A stretch of DNA of 64,000 bases from Thermoflexaceae bacterium (GCA_015075555.1 JABTUD010000002.1:1116001-1180000), one strand, 5' to 3'. Shown: positions 31,000 to 42,131, numbered from the stretch's first letter. Program-made: numbers and translations. Notes: generated by a model not told the origin, from the sequence alone.

Positions 31000-31032
31000 G
31001 GCGGCGCTGAGCGCCGGGCCGCGGGGCGACCG

Positions 31033-31038
31033 TAGAAT
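31033..31038 (+). promoter_or_regulatory. -10 box of leaderless hydratase-like gene
   Basis: TAGAAT 6 nt before ATG 31045, no ribosome-binding site between. Confidence 0.5.
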
Positions 31039-31044
31039 GAACCA

Positions 31045-31857
31045 ATGGAGCTGAAGACCATCCTCTACGAGGTCGCCGGCCACGTGGCCACGGTGACCCT
31101 GAACCGCCCGCACCGTCTGAACGCGTGGACCGGGCGAATGCATACGGAGTACCGCTGGTGCATTGCGCAGGCGGAGGCGGACCCGGCGGTGCGCGTCATC
31201 GTCGTCACCGGCGCCGGGCGCGGATTCTGTGCCGGGGCCGATTCGGCGGCGCTCGAAGGACACATCGAGAAGGGCGGTTACGACTCCGGGATCCGGGAGG
31301 CGCTGGCGAACCCGGGGTACGGCGTGCGCCCCGAGTTCGATCAGAACTTCGCCTTCCATTTCGGGCTTTCGAAGCCCGTCATTGCCGCCATCAACGGTCC
31401 CGCGGCGGGGGTAGGCCTCGTCCTGGCCTGCTTTGCCGATCTCCGCTTCGCGGCGGCGGGCGCCAAGCTCACGACCGCCCACGGCAAGATCGGCCTGCCC
31501 GCCGAATACGGGCTCTCATGGCTGCTGCCACGCATCATCGGCCTTACCCACGCGAACGACATGCTGCTCTCCAGCCGCGTTGTCCTGTCTGAAGAGGCGG
31601 CGGCGATGGGACTGGTGAACGCCGTCCTCCCAGCGGAGGAGCTGCTGCCGCACACTCTCGCCTACGCCCGGAACCTCGCCTCGGCCGTCTCCCCCTCGTC
31701 GCTGCGCGAAACGAAGCGCCAGGTCTACACCGACCTGCACGGCGACGTGGGAACGGCGGTGATGGAGTCGGAGGCGCTGCTCAATCGCATGACCACAGAG
31801 CCGGACTACCGCGAGGGGGTGGCGGCCCTGGTGGAGAAACGCCCGCCCGCTTTCTGA
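31045..31857 (+). CDS. Enoyl-CoA hydratase/isomerase family protein
   Basis: A 270-residue crotonase-fold protein. Typical elements: VTLNRPHRLNAWTGRMH, GAGRGFCAGADSAALE, INGPAAGVGLVLACFADLRF and KIGLPAEYGLSWLLPRIIG. The position corresponding to the first catalytic Glu of rat enoyl-CoA hydratase (the G-G-C-E motif) is Val here (GVGLVLAC), whereas an acidic residue occurs in PAEYG, as in many crotonase paralogues annotated only by family. It is therefore less certain to be a hydratase than the protein at 17608-18399. It begins right after the flanked insert, in the leaderless arrangement. Confidence 0.82.
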   Translation: MELKTILYEVAGHVATVTLNRPHRLNAWTGRMHTEYRWCIAQAEADPAVRVIVVTGAGRGFCAGADSAALEGHIEKGGYDSGIREALANPGYGVRPEFDQNFAFHFGLSKPVIAAINGPAAGVGLVLACFADLRFAAAGAKLTTAHGKIGLPAEYGLSWLLPRIIGLTHANDMLLSSRVVLSEEAAAMGLVNAVLPAEELLPHTLAYARNLASAVSPSSLRETKRQVYTDLHGDVGTAVMESEALLNRMTTEPDYREGVAALVEKRPPAF

Positions 31858-31902
31858 GAGGCCCGGCAGGACCGTTCACGCCCGGGCAGGCATACTCGAT
31901 CC

Positions 31903-32094
31903 ATGGACCTTGAAGCCCCGGAACCGGGCAGGGGGATCAACGGCAGGGTGTTCCTCGCCGGGGGGACAGCGCTCCTCCTGTTCGTGGCTCTGCTCGCGTT
32001 TCTGTGGGTCCTGCGCTCCGATACGCAGGAAGCGGACCGCACGTTCTGGGGCACGCCTACACCGACGCCGGCATTCAAAGTCCTTCCCTTCTGA
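31903..32094 (+). CDS. Small membrane-anchored protein
   Basis: A 63-residue protein with one transmembrane helix (GTALLLFVALLAFLWVL) after a short basic/proline-containing N-terminus, and an external tail ending in a Thr/Pro run (FWGTPTPTPAFKVLPF). Similar Thr-Pro runs occur in several secreted proteins of the window. A second gene starts 8 nt after its stop. Unrecognised. Confidence 0.55.
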   Translation: MDLEAPEPGRGINGRVFLAGGTALLLFVALLAFLWVLRSDTQEADRTFWGTPTPTPAFKVLPF

Positions 32095-32101
32095 GGCAGG
32101 G

Positions 32102-32581
32102 ATGGTTTACAACCCGGAGGACCTGGACCAGCTGGAGGCAGCCCTGCTCGGGGTGCTTTCGCTCGGCCTGCCCCCTTCAAAGGCGGCGGGCGACGACACC
32201 TTCAGGGTGGACCACGTGACGGCCGTGGCGCATGCGCTCCAGCTTGGCGCCGCGCGCGAGGAGTTCCTGGCCGGGGGAGGCCCGGCAGTGACGCCCGAGT
32301 TCCGGGCGCGGCTCCGCGAGGCGGTGGTGAGCCTCGCCGCCAGGGAACTGCTGGCCGAGCAGAGCCCGGGGCTCCCGGCCCCCGCCGGCGGCTACGAAGA
32401 AGGGCTGCTCATCGACATGGTCGACCCCGACGTGCACCCCGTGGTGCTGGACCAGTACCTGGGGCGGGCGTGCATGGAGTGCCTGTTCCGCGACGAGCGC
32501 GTCTACCCGTACCTGATGGAACGGTACGCGAGCAGCGGCGAAGTGTGGCGCAGGCTGCGCGCGGGCGGCTACGCGGAGTAG
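32102..32581 (+). CDS. Uncharacterised helical protein
   Basis: A 159-residue soluble protein that I do not recognise. Segments: NPEDLDQLEAALLGVLSLGLP, DDTFRVDHVTAVAHALQLGAAREEFL, ALREAVV-like helix and CMECLFRDERVYPYLMERYAS. A CMEC motif may bind metal. GAGGCAGGG precedes ATG 32102. It follows the small membrane gene closely and probably shares its transcript; it converges with the gene at 32591. Confidence 0.6.
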   Translation: MVYNPEDLDQLEAALLGVLSLGLPPSKAAGDDTFRVDHVTAVAHALQLGAAREEFLAGGGPAVTPEFRARLREAVVSLAARELLAEQSPGLPAPAGGYEEGLLIDMVDPDVHPVVLDQYLGRACMECLFRDERVYPYLMERYASSGEVWRRLRAGGYAE

Positions 32582-32590
32582 CGCGCGCCC

Positions 32591-32908
32591 CTACATGTCG
32601 ACAACCGAGAGCAGCTGGCGTTCGCCGCGCTCCACCAGCGGCTGCATCTTCGCGAACCACGCCTGCCAGTCCTCACGAGCGAAGATCGACTGCGACCTCA
32701 CCTCGAATTCAGCCCAGGAAGCGATGTCCCGGAACTCCGTGTCCCAGACGACCGTGAACATGGGCCCCGTCTGGTCGGTGCAGACCCGGAAGCCGTTGTT
32801 CGAGCCGCTGAGCTCGGAAGAGAACTTCTTCGCGAATTCGCGGATGACGCCCAGGAGGGCGTCGCCTTGCCCGTACTTCACGTTGAATGTGAGCCGTTCG
32901 ATGATCAT
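32591..32908 (-). CDS. Dimeric alpha/beta-barrel (NIPSNAP/monooxygenase-like) protein
   Basis: A 105-residue protein with the alternating strand/helix pattern of dimeric ferredoxin-like barrels: MIIERLTFNVKYGQGDALLGVIREFAKKF, then GFRVCTDQTGPMFTVVWDTEFRDIASWAEFEV, then AWFAKMQPLVERGERQLLSVVDM. GGGGGAGA lies about 6 nt before ATG 32908. The family includes NIPSNAP, EthD and antibiotic monooxygenases; nothing points to a particular substrate. Its upstream region is adjacent to the MFS gene end. Confidence 0.65.
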   Translation of the reverse strand: MIIERLTFNVKYGQGDALLGVIREFAKKFSSELSGSNNGFRVCTDQTGPMFTVVWDTEFRDIASWAEFEVRSQSIFAREDWQAWFAKMQPLVERGERQLLSVVDM

Positions 32909-33023
32909 CGCCAGTCTCCCCCGCAATGGTTGAGGAAGAGTATACCTATTTCAAACTGGTTATGAATGCTTTTTATTCTGACGATGCCAGAGCCAAACTC
33001 TCTGTAGCCAGGAGGGGGGCGGG

Positions 33024-34274
33024 CTATGTGGCGGCGGGGATGACCACTCCCGTGCGATAGACGCGGCGGAGGTGGGGTCCGGCCACTGCGCTCACGCAGA
33101 TGATCGCCACAAAGGCGGCGCCGGGCCACATGAAGAGCATGGGCGCGCCCCAGCTGTCGGCGAGGGTGCCAAAGCCCAGGTTCGCCATCGCCATGATGCC
33201 GCCCGCGGACATCAGGTAGAGGCTCATTACGCGGCCGCGAACCTCATCGGGCACGACCTCCTGCAGGAGGACGGCGCTGAGCGCCATGAACATCGCCTGG
33301 GAGCTTCCCATGAGCACGGTGCTGGCCACGGCCATGGGAACGTGCCCGCTGTGCGCCATGAACATCGGCGTCACCCCGCTCGCAATCCCCGTATAGAGCA
33401 GGAGCCGCCCGCGCTGGGTGTTCCCGATAATGGCGAGCCAGGCTGTGCCGACGAAGGCGCCGATGCCGACCCCCATGGTCATCATGGTGAACGCCCCCGA
33501 GGGGCTGTGGAGTTCGGTTTCGGCAAAGCCCGGGAGCATGGCATCGAACGACATGGTGAGCGAGCAGTGCGCCACCACAATGAAGAAGAGCGCGAGCACC
33601 GGCCCGGTCGAGCGGACATAGGAAAGCCCGGCGCGCAGGTTGGAGAGCACCTCTCCGAGGTTCTGCACGCCCCCCCGGGAGCGCGACTGGACGCGGCGGA
33701 TGGAAGTGAAGGCAAGCAGCGCGAAGAGCGCGCCGACAGCGTAGGCGCCCTCAACCCCGACGGTGGCCAGGAGCGGCCCCGCGAGAATCGGTCCCACGGC
33801 GCGCGACCCAAACTGGGTCATGCTGTTCAGCGAAACGGCGCTGGCCAGGTGATCGGGGGGAACCACGTTGGCGAGCAGGGCCTGATCGGCCGGGATCTCG
33901 ACGGCGCGAACGAGCCCCTGGACGAGGGCGATGCCGACCACCATCCACACCGCGATCACATCCGTCGCGGCGAGGAGGCAGAGGGTGCTGGTGACGGCAA
34001 AGGCGCCGATGCGCGTCGAGCGCACCAGCAGCCGCCGCTCCACGCGGTCGGCGATAACGCCGCCGAAGGGTGCGAGCAGGTAGGGAGACATGGAGGCGAA
34101 GGTGGAGACGCCCACCCAGAAAGAGGAGCCGCTGAGCTTGTAGACGATCCAGGCGTTGCCCAGGAGGAGCGTCCAGAGGGCGACGCTCGAACAGGCGGTG
34201 CCGCCCCAGAGGGCCCGGAAATCGCGATGCCGGGTGGCGGGGAGCCGGTCGGCGATGATGGTGGATATGGACAC
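33024..34274 (-). CDS. MFS transporter, EntS-like exporter
   Basis: A 416-residue membrane protein with 12 predicted helices. Early sequence RHRDFRALWGGTACSSVALWTLLLGNAWIVYKLSG, SPYLLAPFGGVIADRVERR (motif A-like), ADQALLANVVPPDHLASAVSLNSM and the second-half LQEVVPDEVRGRVMSLYLMSAGG resemble the PF05977 group of enterobactin-exporter-like MFS proteins. It begins with GTG 34274, and a TATACT box lies 10 nt upstream, so the mRNA leader is very short. It is divergent from the exported protein gene at 34533. Substrate unknown. Confidence 0.88.
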   Translation of the reverse strand: MSISTIIADRLPATRHRDFRALWGGTACSSVALWTLLLGNAWIVYKLSGSSFWVGVSTFASMSPYLLAPFGGVIADRVERRLLVRSTRIGAFAVTSTLCLLAATDVIAVWMVVGIALVQGLVRAVEIPADQALLANVVPPDHLASAVSLNSMTQFGSRAVGPILAGPLLATVGVEGAYAVGALFALLAFTSIRRVQSRSRGGVQNLGEVLSNLRAGLSYVRSTGPVLALFFIVVAHCSLTMSFDAMLPGFAETELHSPSGAFTMMTMGVGIGAFVGTAWLAIIGNTQRGRLLLYTGIASGVTPMFMAHSGHVPMAVASTVLMGSSQAMFMALSAVLLQEVVPDEVRGRVMSLYLMSAGGIMAMANLGFGTLADSWGAPMLFMWPGAAFVAIICVSAVAGPHLRRVYRTGVVIPAAT

Positions 34275-34532
34275 TTTGAAACGGAGTATACGGGCCCAGC
34301 CGTTCCCTGCCAGAAGGCACCTGGATGCTCCCGCAGGGCCGCGGGTGAAGGGCCGTTACCGGGAGCACGGCCCCTGTTGCAGATCGGAAACAACTGTACG
34401 CCGCGGGGCGGCCTACGCTCGTGGTGCGGAGAAGACAGACAGCCCCCGGCAGCCTGCTGGAGCCAGGAACCAGGCTCTGCCACCACCCCGCCCGGCCGGC
34501 GCCGGGCGCGAAAAGAAAGGAACCACCGGAAC
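34275..34532. other. Divergent intergenic region
   Basis: A 258-nt region between MFS (minus) and exported protein (plus). The MFS -10-like TATACT (34285-34290, minus) is at one end. A stretch TTGCAGATCGGAAACAACTGTACGCC near 34376-34401 is the least GC-rich part and may contain the promoter of the plus-strand gene. No other feature is seen. Confidence 0.35.
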
Positions 34533-35291
34533 ATGAAGAACAGGACGATGCTTTCGTTCGCAGCAGGGTCGGCCATCGCCGTCGCGGGTCTCATCGGCGG
34601 CACGGTGGCGATGGCAACTGACGACAGTCCCCCGGCAAGCACGCAGGTCGCTGCCCTTGACCAGGCGGGCGCCACCCGGGCCGGCGAGTTCATCACCGCG
34701 CTCGCGGCGAACCTCGGCGTCGATGAGCAGACGCTCCGCGACGCCATCAAGAAGACGAGCCTGGGAATGCTCGACGAAGCCGTGGCCGATGGCAGGCTCA
34801 CGCAGGAGCAGGCCGACGCCCTGCGCACCCGGATCGAATCGGGCGAAGGCGGGATGTTCGGCTTCGGCGGCAAGGGCTTCGCCGGCAAAGGCTTCGGTCA
34901 TGACGGGGACAGGGGCGGCATGGGGCCTTCGTTCATGGGGGATGGCGGCCTCGCCACGTTCCTCGGCATCGATAGCGAGACGCTCAGGTCAGAGCTCGCG
35001 GGTGGCAGCACGCTCGCAGAGGTTGCGGCCGCTCACGGCAAGAACCGGGACGAGCTGAAGGCGTTTCTCACGTCCGAGATGAACGAGCGGCTCGACCAGG
35101 CTGTGTCCGAGGGCAGGCTGACGCAGGAACGCGCCGACGAGATGAAGGCGAAGCACGCCGAGGACCTCGACGCCATGATCGATCGGGAGACACCGGCCGG
35201 CGGCCCGGGTGGCGGCCATGGCGGTCACAGCTTCCGCGGAATGCCGGGCGGGAGCTTCTCGGGCCCGGCCACACCCGGCCAGGTCCAGTAG
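34533..35291 (+). CDS. Exported protein with repeated LTQEQAD-type helices, linked to TCS
   Basis: A 252-residue exported protein with signal peptide (FAAGSAIAVAGLIGGTVAMA). After it come two homologous helical units: GVDEQTLRDAIKKTSLGMLDEAVADGRLTQEQADALRTRIE and, after a Gly/Phe-rich loop with FGFGGKGFAGKGFGHDGDRGG, LGIDSETLRSELAGGS plus MNERLDQAVSEGRLTQERADEMKAKHAEDLDAMI. The pattern resembles DUF2680-like proteins. A His/Gly-rich tail (GGGHGGHSFRG) could bind metals. It is followed 78 nt later by an OmpR-type response regulator and its kinase, and a hairpin lies between, so it may be the target or accessory of that system. Confidence 0.7.
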   Translation: MKNRTMLSFAAGSAIAVAGLIGGTVAMATDDSPPASTQVAALDQAGATRAGEFITALAANLGVDEQTLRDAIKKTSLGMLDEAVADGRLTQEQADALRTRIESGEGGMFGFGGKGFAGKGFGHDGDRGGMGPSFMGDGGLATFLGIDSETLRSELAGGSTLAEVAAAHGKNRDELKAFLTSEMNERLDQAVSEGRLTQERADEMKAKHAEDLDAMIDRETPAGGPGGGHGGHSFRGMPGGSFSGPATPGQVQ

Positions 35292-35315
35292 GCAGTCAGG
35301 ACTCCCTCCTCAGAG

Positions 35316-35344
35316 GGGCGGGGCGCCTTGACGGCGCCTCGCCC
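35316..35344 (+). terminator. Hairpin between exported protein and response regulator
   Basis: A 12-bp stem with one G-T wobble (GGGCG-G-GGCGCC paired with GGCGCC-T-CGCCC) and a 5-nt loop, 25 nt after the stop codon, followed by TTC. It probably limits read-through; the response regulator has its own -10 box at 35356-35361. Confidence 0.5.
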
Positions 35345-35369
35345 TTCGCCACGCGTAGACTGGATTGAG

Positions 35370-36086
35370 ATGGAAGACACGGAGGGCCAGGGCGGCCTCA
35401 TCCTGGTCGCCGACGACGAGCCCAACATCGTCGAACTCGTTTCGATGTACCTCGCCCGGCATGGCTACCGCGTTGCGACAGCGCAGGATGGAGACGAGGC
35501 GCTCCGCAAGGCGCGCGAGCTGAAGCCTTCGCTCCTCGTGCTCGATGTGATGATGCCCGGGCCCGACGGGCTGCAGCTCTGCCGGGCGCTGAGCAAGCCC
35601 GGCGGAGCCCCGATCATCCTGCTCACGGCCCGCTCGTCCGACATCGACAAGATTGCGGGCCTGCGCATGGGCGCCGACGACTACGTAACGAAGCCTTTCA
35701 ACCCGGAGGAGCTGGTCGCCCGGGTTGAGGCTGTCCTGAGGCGCGGCCGGCCCAACGGGCGCAAGGCTGCAGCCGGGACGATGCGCATCGGCCGGCTTGA
35801 GATAGACCCTCGCGCGCACGAGGCTCGCATCGATGGCGCCCCCATTGCTCTGACGCCGCGTGCCTTTGACCTGCTTGTCACGCTGGCCCGCTTCCAGGGG
35901 ACCGCGCTCGACCGCGAGCAGCTGCTGGACCTTGTCTGGGGCACATCGTTCTACTCGATGCGAACCGTCGACGTGCACGTCGCCCGGCTGCGAGAGAAGC
36001 TGCGCGGAAGCGGGGCGCAGATCGAGACAGTCTGGGGGTCGGGCTACCGGTTGAGCGGCACGCCGGAAGGGGAGGGCGGCCCGTGA
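35370..36086 (+). CDS. OmpR-family response regulator
   Basis: A 238-residue response regulator. Receiver domain residues: acidic pair in LVADDEPN, phosphoacceptor Asp in LLVLDVMMPGPDG near residue 60, and Lys in DDYVTKPFNPEEL near 109. The C-terminal winged helix has LTPRAFDLLVTLARFQGTALDREQLLDLVW, VDVHVARLREKL and TVWGSGYRL. A TAGACT box lies 8 nt before ATG 35370, so the mRNA may be leaderless; the open frame reaches 35328. It overlaps the kinase gene by 4 nt (GTGA). Confidence 0.92.
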   Translation: MEDTEGQGGLILVADDEPNIVELVSMYLARHGYRVATAQDGDEALRKARELKPSLLVLDVMMPGPDGLQLCRALSKPGGAPIILLTARSSDIDKIAGLRMGADDYVTKPFNPEELVARVEAVLRRGRPNGRKAAAGTMRIGRLEIDPRAHEARIDGAPIALTPRAFDLLVTLARFQGTALDREQLLDLVWGTSFYSMRTVDVHVARLREKLRGSGAQIETVWGSGYRLSGTPEGEGGP

Positions 36087-37558
36087 GGCGCCTCGCCAGC
36101 CTGCAGGCAAAGCTGATCCTGGCCTTCCTGGCGCTGATGGCGGCGGTCCTGCTGGCTTCGGGGGCGGCCTTCGTGTGGCTCACCCGCTCGGACGTCGAAC
36201 AGCGCGAGCTGGACAAGACAGCGGCCATCGCCCCCGCCATCTCGGCGGAGTTCTTCCTTCGCGAGATGCGCGGCGACTCCCTGGACGTGATCGCTGAAGC
36301 GGCCCACGAGGCAGCGCGCCGGTACGGCGTACGCATCATCATCACCGACCAGGCGATGCGCGTGGTGGCCGATAGCGACGACTCGCTGGTCGGAGAGACG
36401 ATCGACATAGACCCGGTGGCGGAGGTTCCTGCTGCGCCGGGGCCGCACCCGCCTGCCTACTCCCACGTCTACCCCGGCCCCGGGGCGGCAGACGACCTCG
36501 TACTTGTGGGGCCTGGCCTGGTCGGGCTCCGTGCGCGCATGGCTGGCGGTGATGGCCAGGCGCCTGGCGGTCCGCGGGCCGGGCGCTCGGAGTACTCGCT
36601 CTACCTGGCCGTGCGCCGGGAAACGATCGCGAACGCCTGGCTGGGAATGCTGCCCGCCCTTGGGCTCGCGGCGCTGATCACGCTGCCGGTGGCGGTGGTG
36701 CTGGCGGTGGCGGTGGCGCGCTACGTCACCCGCCCGCTTGAGCAGCTCACGTTTGCCACCAACCGTGTCGCCGAAGGCACGTTCGAGGTGGACGTGGCAA
36801 TGAACCGGCGCGACGAGGTGGGCCAGCTGGCGGGCGCCTTTGGCGCCATGGCAGAGCGCGTGGGAAGGGCGCGTATGGAGATGCGAAGCCTGGTCGCGAA
36901 CGTCTCCCACGACCTGAAGACGCCGCTCACATCCATCCTGGGCTTTGCGCAGGCGCTTCGCACGGGCGGGGCGGCGAGCCCGGCCGAGGCCCGGAGGATG
37001 GGCGAGGTGATCCACCAGGAGGCCTCGCGGCTGGCGACCCGGCTCGATGAGCTGCTCTACCTCTCCGAGCTCGAATCGGGCCAGGTGGTGGTGGAGACCG
37101 ATGAGATAGAAATCAGTCGCCTGCTCGAGGTGGTAACCGCCCGCGTGCGGCCAGCGCTGGAGGCGCGGAACGTGACCGTCACCGTCGAGCTGGCCCCGGG
37201 GCTCTTCGCTACCGCCGATGGCCCGAAGCTGGAGCGCGCACTGGAGAACCTGCTTGAGAACGCCCGCCGCTACACGCCCGACGGCGGCAGTGTGAGGGTC
37301 GTGAGCAGGCGCGATGCCTCGCGGCCAGCGGCCGTCCTGGTCGAGGTAGCGAACACGGCCGCGGGGTTGACGCCCGGCGAGATCCCGCGGCTCTTTGAGC
37401 GCTTCTACAGGCGCGAACGCTCGCGCCCGGGTGCGAGCGGCTCCGGCCTGGGGCTGCCCATAGCGCGGGACCTGGTTGAGCTGCAGGGGGGCTCGCTGGA
37501 GGCGACGCTGGAAGGCGGCGAGATCATCTTCCGGGCACGGCTTCCCGCAGCCGGCTAA
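36083..37558 (+). CDS. Sensor histidine kinase (OmpR-partner)
   Basis: A 491-residue kinase. TM1 near residues 10-35, an extracytoplasmic loop of about 150 residues with an acidic/His-containing tract, TM2 near residue 195 (PALGLAALITLPVAVVLAVAVARYVT), then HAMP, HisKA with the phosphorylated His in ANVSHDLKTPLTSILGF near 277, and HATPase_c with N box LENLLENARRYTP and G boxes SGSGLGLPIARDLVE. GTG start overlapping the response-regulator stop shows coupling. It phosphorylates the regulator just upstream. The signal is not obvious, though the exported protein at 34533 is a natural candidate target. Confidence 0.92.
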   Translation: MRRLASLQAKLILAFLALMAAVLLASGAAFVWLTRSDVEQRELDKTAAIAPAISAEFFLREMRGDSLDVIAEAAHEAARRYGVRIIITDQAMRVVADSDDSLVGETIDIDPVAEVPAAPGPHPPAYSHVYPGPGAADDLVLVGPGLVGLRARMAGGDGQAPGGPRAGRSEYSLYLAVRRETIANAWLGMLPALGLAALITLPVAVVLAVAVARYVTRPLEQLTFATNRVAEGTFEVDVAMNRRDEVGQLAGAFGAMAERVGRARMEMRSLVANVSHDLKTPLTSILGFAQALRTGGAASPAEARRMGEVIHQEASRLATRLDELLYLSELESGQVVVETDEIEISRLLEVVTARVRPALEARNVTVTVELAPGLFATADGPKLERALENLLENARRYTPDGGSVRVVSRRDASRPAAVLVEVANTAAGLTPGEIPRLFERFYRRERSRPGASGSGLGLPIARDLVELQGGSLEATLEGGEIIFRARLPAAG

Positions 37559-37561
37559 GGC

Positions 37562-39514
<1,953 letters not shown>

Positions 39515-39635
39515 CTATCTGCCTTGCCGCGACGCCTCGAAGGGAGATGGGCGAAAACGCGAGCCTACCTTTGCATTTTAGCATGCAGGGGGCCCTAAGG
39601 TCACGGAAAACGGCGCCCCCGGAGCCCGCTCCTGC

Positions 39636-39641
39636 TACCCT
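39636..39641 (+). promoter_or_regulatory. -10 box of leaderless methyltransferase gene
   Basis: TACCCT 6 nt before ATG 39648; no ribosome site in between. Confidence 0.45.
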
Positions 39642-39647
39642 GAGGGC

Positions 39648-40337
39648 ATGGACAGGCAGGCCCCCGGGGTGGAGGTCTGGGAACCTCTCGCCGCCGGCTA
39701 CGAGGCATGGTTCGCGTCCGCGCAGGGGGCCTTCATCGCCCGGCGGCAGACTGGCGCGCTTGCACAGGCGATGGCCCCAATGACGGCCGGGCGGGCGCTG
39801 GAGATCGGCGCAGGGACGGGGTTCTTCGCGCGGGAGCTGGCGCGCCGGGGCTGGCGCGTCGACGCCGTCGAGCCCTCCGCGGCAATGCGCGCCGAAGGCA
39901 AGAAGCAAACCGGCGACCTCCACATCACCTGGCACGATGGGACTGCCGAGGCGCTGGCTTTCGACACAGGCTCCTTCGACCTGGCTCTCTTCGTCACCGT
40001 CCTGGAGTTCGTGCAGGGCCCGGGAGAAGCGCTTGCTGAGGCTCTGCGCGTCCTGAGGCCGGGCGGCTGTCTGGTGGCCGGCATCCTCGATGCGCGCAGC
40101 CCCTGGGCGGCTCTCTATCGCCACCTGGCGGACCACGGCGAGGCGCCCTGGACGGCGGCGCGCTTCTTCGTCCCGGCTGACGTGGAACACATCGCCGGCC
40201 GGCCCGCGGAGTGGTGTGGCGCCGCCGTATTCATGGCGCCCGAGGCGGCGCCGCCGTTTGAGGATGCCGACAGCGCCGGGGTGCGCGCCGGCAACCGCGC
40301 AAGCATGTCCATCCTGCGCTGGAGGAAACCGCTATGA
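39648..40337 (+). CDS. Class I SAM-dependent methyltransferase
   Basis: A 229-residue methyltransferase. SAM-binding motif I ALEIGAGTGFFARELARRGW, motif II-like VDAVEPSAAMRAEG, and FDLALFVTVLEFVQGPGEALAEALRVLRPGGCLVAG are clear. The N-terminal part (EVWEPLAAGYEAWF) is UbiE/Methyltransf_11-like. It overlaps the YkoF-like gene by 4 nt (ATGA), so they form one transcript. Substrate unknown. Confidence 0.87.
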   Translation: MDRQAPGVEVWEPLAAGYEAWFASAQGAFIARRQTGALAQAMAPMTAGRALEIGAGTGFFARELARRGWRVDAVEPSAAMRAEGKKQTGDLHITWHDGTAEALAFDTGSFDLALFVTVLEFVQGPGEALAEALRVLRPGGCLVAGILDARSPWAALYRHLADHGEAPWTAARFFVPADVEHIAGRPAEWCGAAVFMAPEAAPPFEDADSAGVRAGNRASMSILRWRKPL

Positions 40338-40588
40338 GCCAGCCTGTCCAGGCGACGGTGGCCGTCTATCCCCTGCAACAGGAGGGCTGGGCCGGCGTCG
40401 AGCGCGCCGCCGCAGCCCTTGAACGAGGGGGCGTTGAGGTGGAGGTGCGCAGCATGCAATCGGAGCTTGTGGGGGAAACGAGGGCGGTGTTCGCCGCCCT
40501 GCAGGAGGCCTTCGAGGCGGCAGCAGCGCTTGGCCCCACGGTGATGACGGTAACTGTATCCAACGCCTGTCCCGTGAAGGGTGGATGA
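40334..40588 (+). CDS. YkoF/thiamine-binding-like small protein
   Basis: An 84-residue ferredoxin-like protein: VQATVAVYPLQQEGWAGVERAAAALERGGVEVEVRSMQSELVGETRAVFAALQEAFEAAAALG and then VMTVTVSNACP. The fold is that of the YkoF / MTH1187 thiamine or hydroxymethylpyrimidine-binding family. It is coupled to the methyltransferase by ATGA and is half the size of two-domain YkoF, suggesting dimerisation. Ligand not known; a CapA-like gene follows after 46 nt. Confidence 0.75.
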   Translation: MSQPVQATVAVYPLQQEGWAGVERAAAALERGGVEVEVRSMQSELVGETRAVFAALQEAFEAAAALGPTVMTVTVSNACPVKGG

Positions 40589-40634
40589 GGCTGCCCGCCG
40601 GAAGCCGGCATCTCACCGGCTGTACCATGGGCGC

Positions 40635-41681
<1,047 letters not shown>

Positions 41682-41710
41682 GGATCGGCGCTCACTGCCC
41701 CCGCTCCTGC

Positions 41711-41716
41711 TACCAT
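41711..41716 (+). promoter_or_regulatory. -10 box of leaderless gene
   Basis: TACCAT 7 nt before ATG 41724, matching the same pattern before the methyltransferase and CapA genes. Confidence 0.45.
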
Positions 41717-41723
41717 GCGCCCG

Positions 41724-42131
41724 ATGCGAATCGAATACGCCATCCTGGCCGACCACGCTGACATTGCCGGCGGCAAGCTCTACCTCATGGGCGGGGGCTG
41801 GGACACCTACAGCGCCCCCCAGGCGCCGTTCCAGATGCGCATCGCCGTCGCGCTGGGCGTGCGCGTGGGCTGGGAGGAGACGAACCAGCCCGTGCCCGTG
41901 CGCGTCTACATCGAAGACGATGACGGCAACGAGATCGTGCGTGTGGACGGCACGCTGAACGTCGGCCGGCCGCCGCACCTGCCGCCAGGAACGGCGCAAC
42001 TGGCGCAGATGGCGGTGAACCTCCCCACGAACATCCCGGCCTTCGGGGGCTACCGCGTGCGCATCACGGCCGGCGATTCGGCCGGTGCAGACGAAGTTGC
42101 CATCCCCTTCCGGATGCTCAAGCGTCCGTAG
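41724..42131 (+). CDS. DUF6941-like beta-rich protein
   Basis: A 135-residue beta protein: RIEYAILADHADIAGGKLYLMGGGWDTYSAPQAPFQMRIAVALGVRV, VPVRVYIEDDDGNEIVRVDG, NLPTNIPAFGGYRVRIT. The opening A-I-L-A-D-x-A and G-G-K-L-Y-L-M-G-G-G-W are typical of a widespread uncharacterised family (DUF6941). ATG 41724 fits the leaderless spacing; an ATG three codons upstream lies in the box region and is less likely. Its last 14 nt overlap the convergent ureohydrolase gene. Confidence 0.75.
   Translation: MRIEYAILADHADIAGGKLYLMGGGWDTYSAPQAPFQMRIAVALGVRVGWEETNQPVPVRVYIEDDDGNEIVRVDGTLNVGRPPHLPPGTAQLAQMAVNLPTNIPAFGGYRVRITAGDSAGADEVAIPFRMLKRP

Larger units (their letters stand above)
30710..31044. other. Intergenic end of insert with repeats and cysM remnant
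   Basis: A 335-nt stretch with no complete gene. It holds the two 33-34-nt tandem repeats (30851-30917), the second copy of the cysM tail (30940-31012) and the TAGAAT promoter of the next gene. Any ORF across it (30748-30999) is only a fusion of these pieces. Confidence 0.6.

Noticed and set aside
33072-34530. The N-terminal part of a 739-residue frame joined to the exported protein at 34533
   Set aside because: The upstream 487 residues are antisense to the MFS gene. Signal peptide and start codon place the true gene at 34533.
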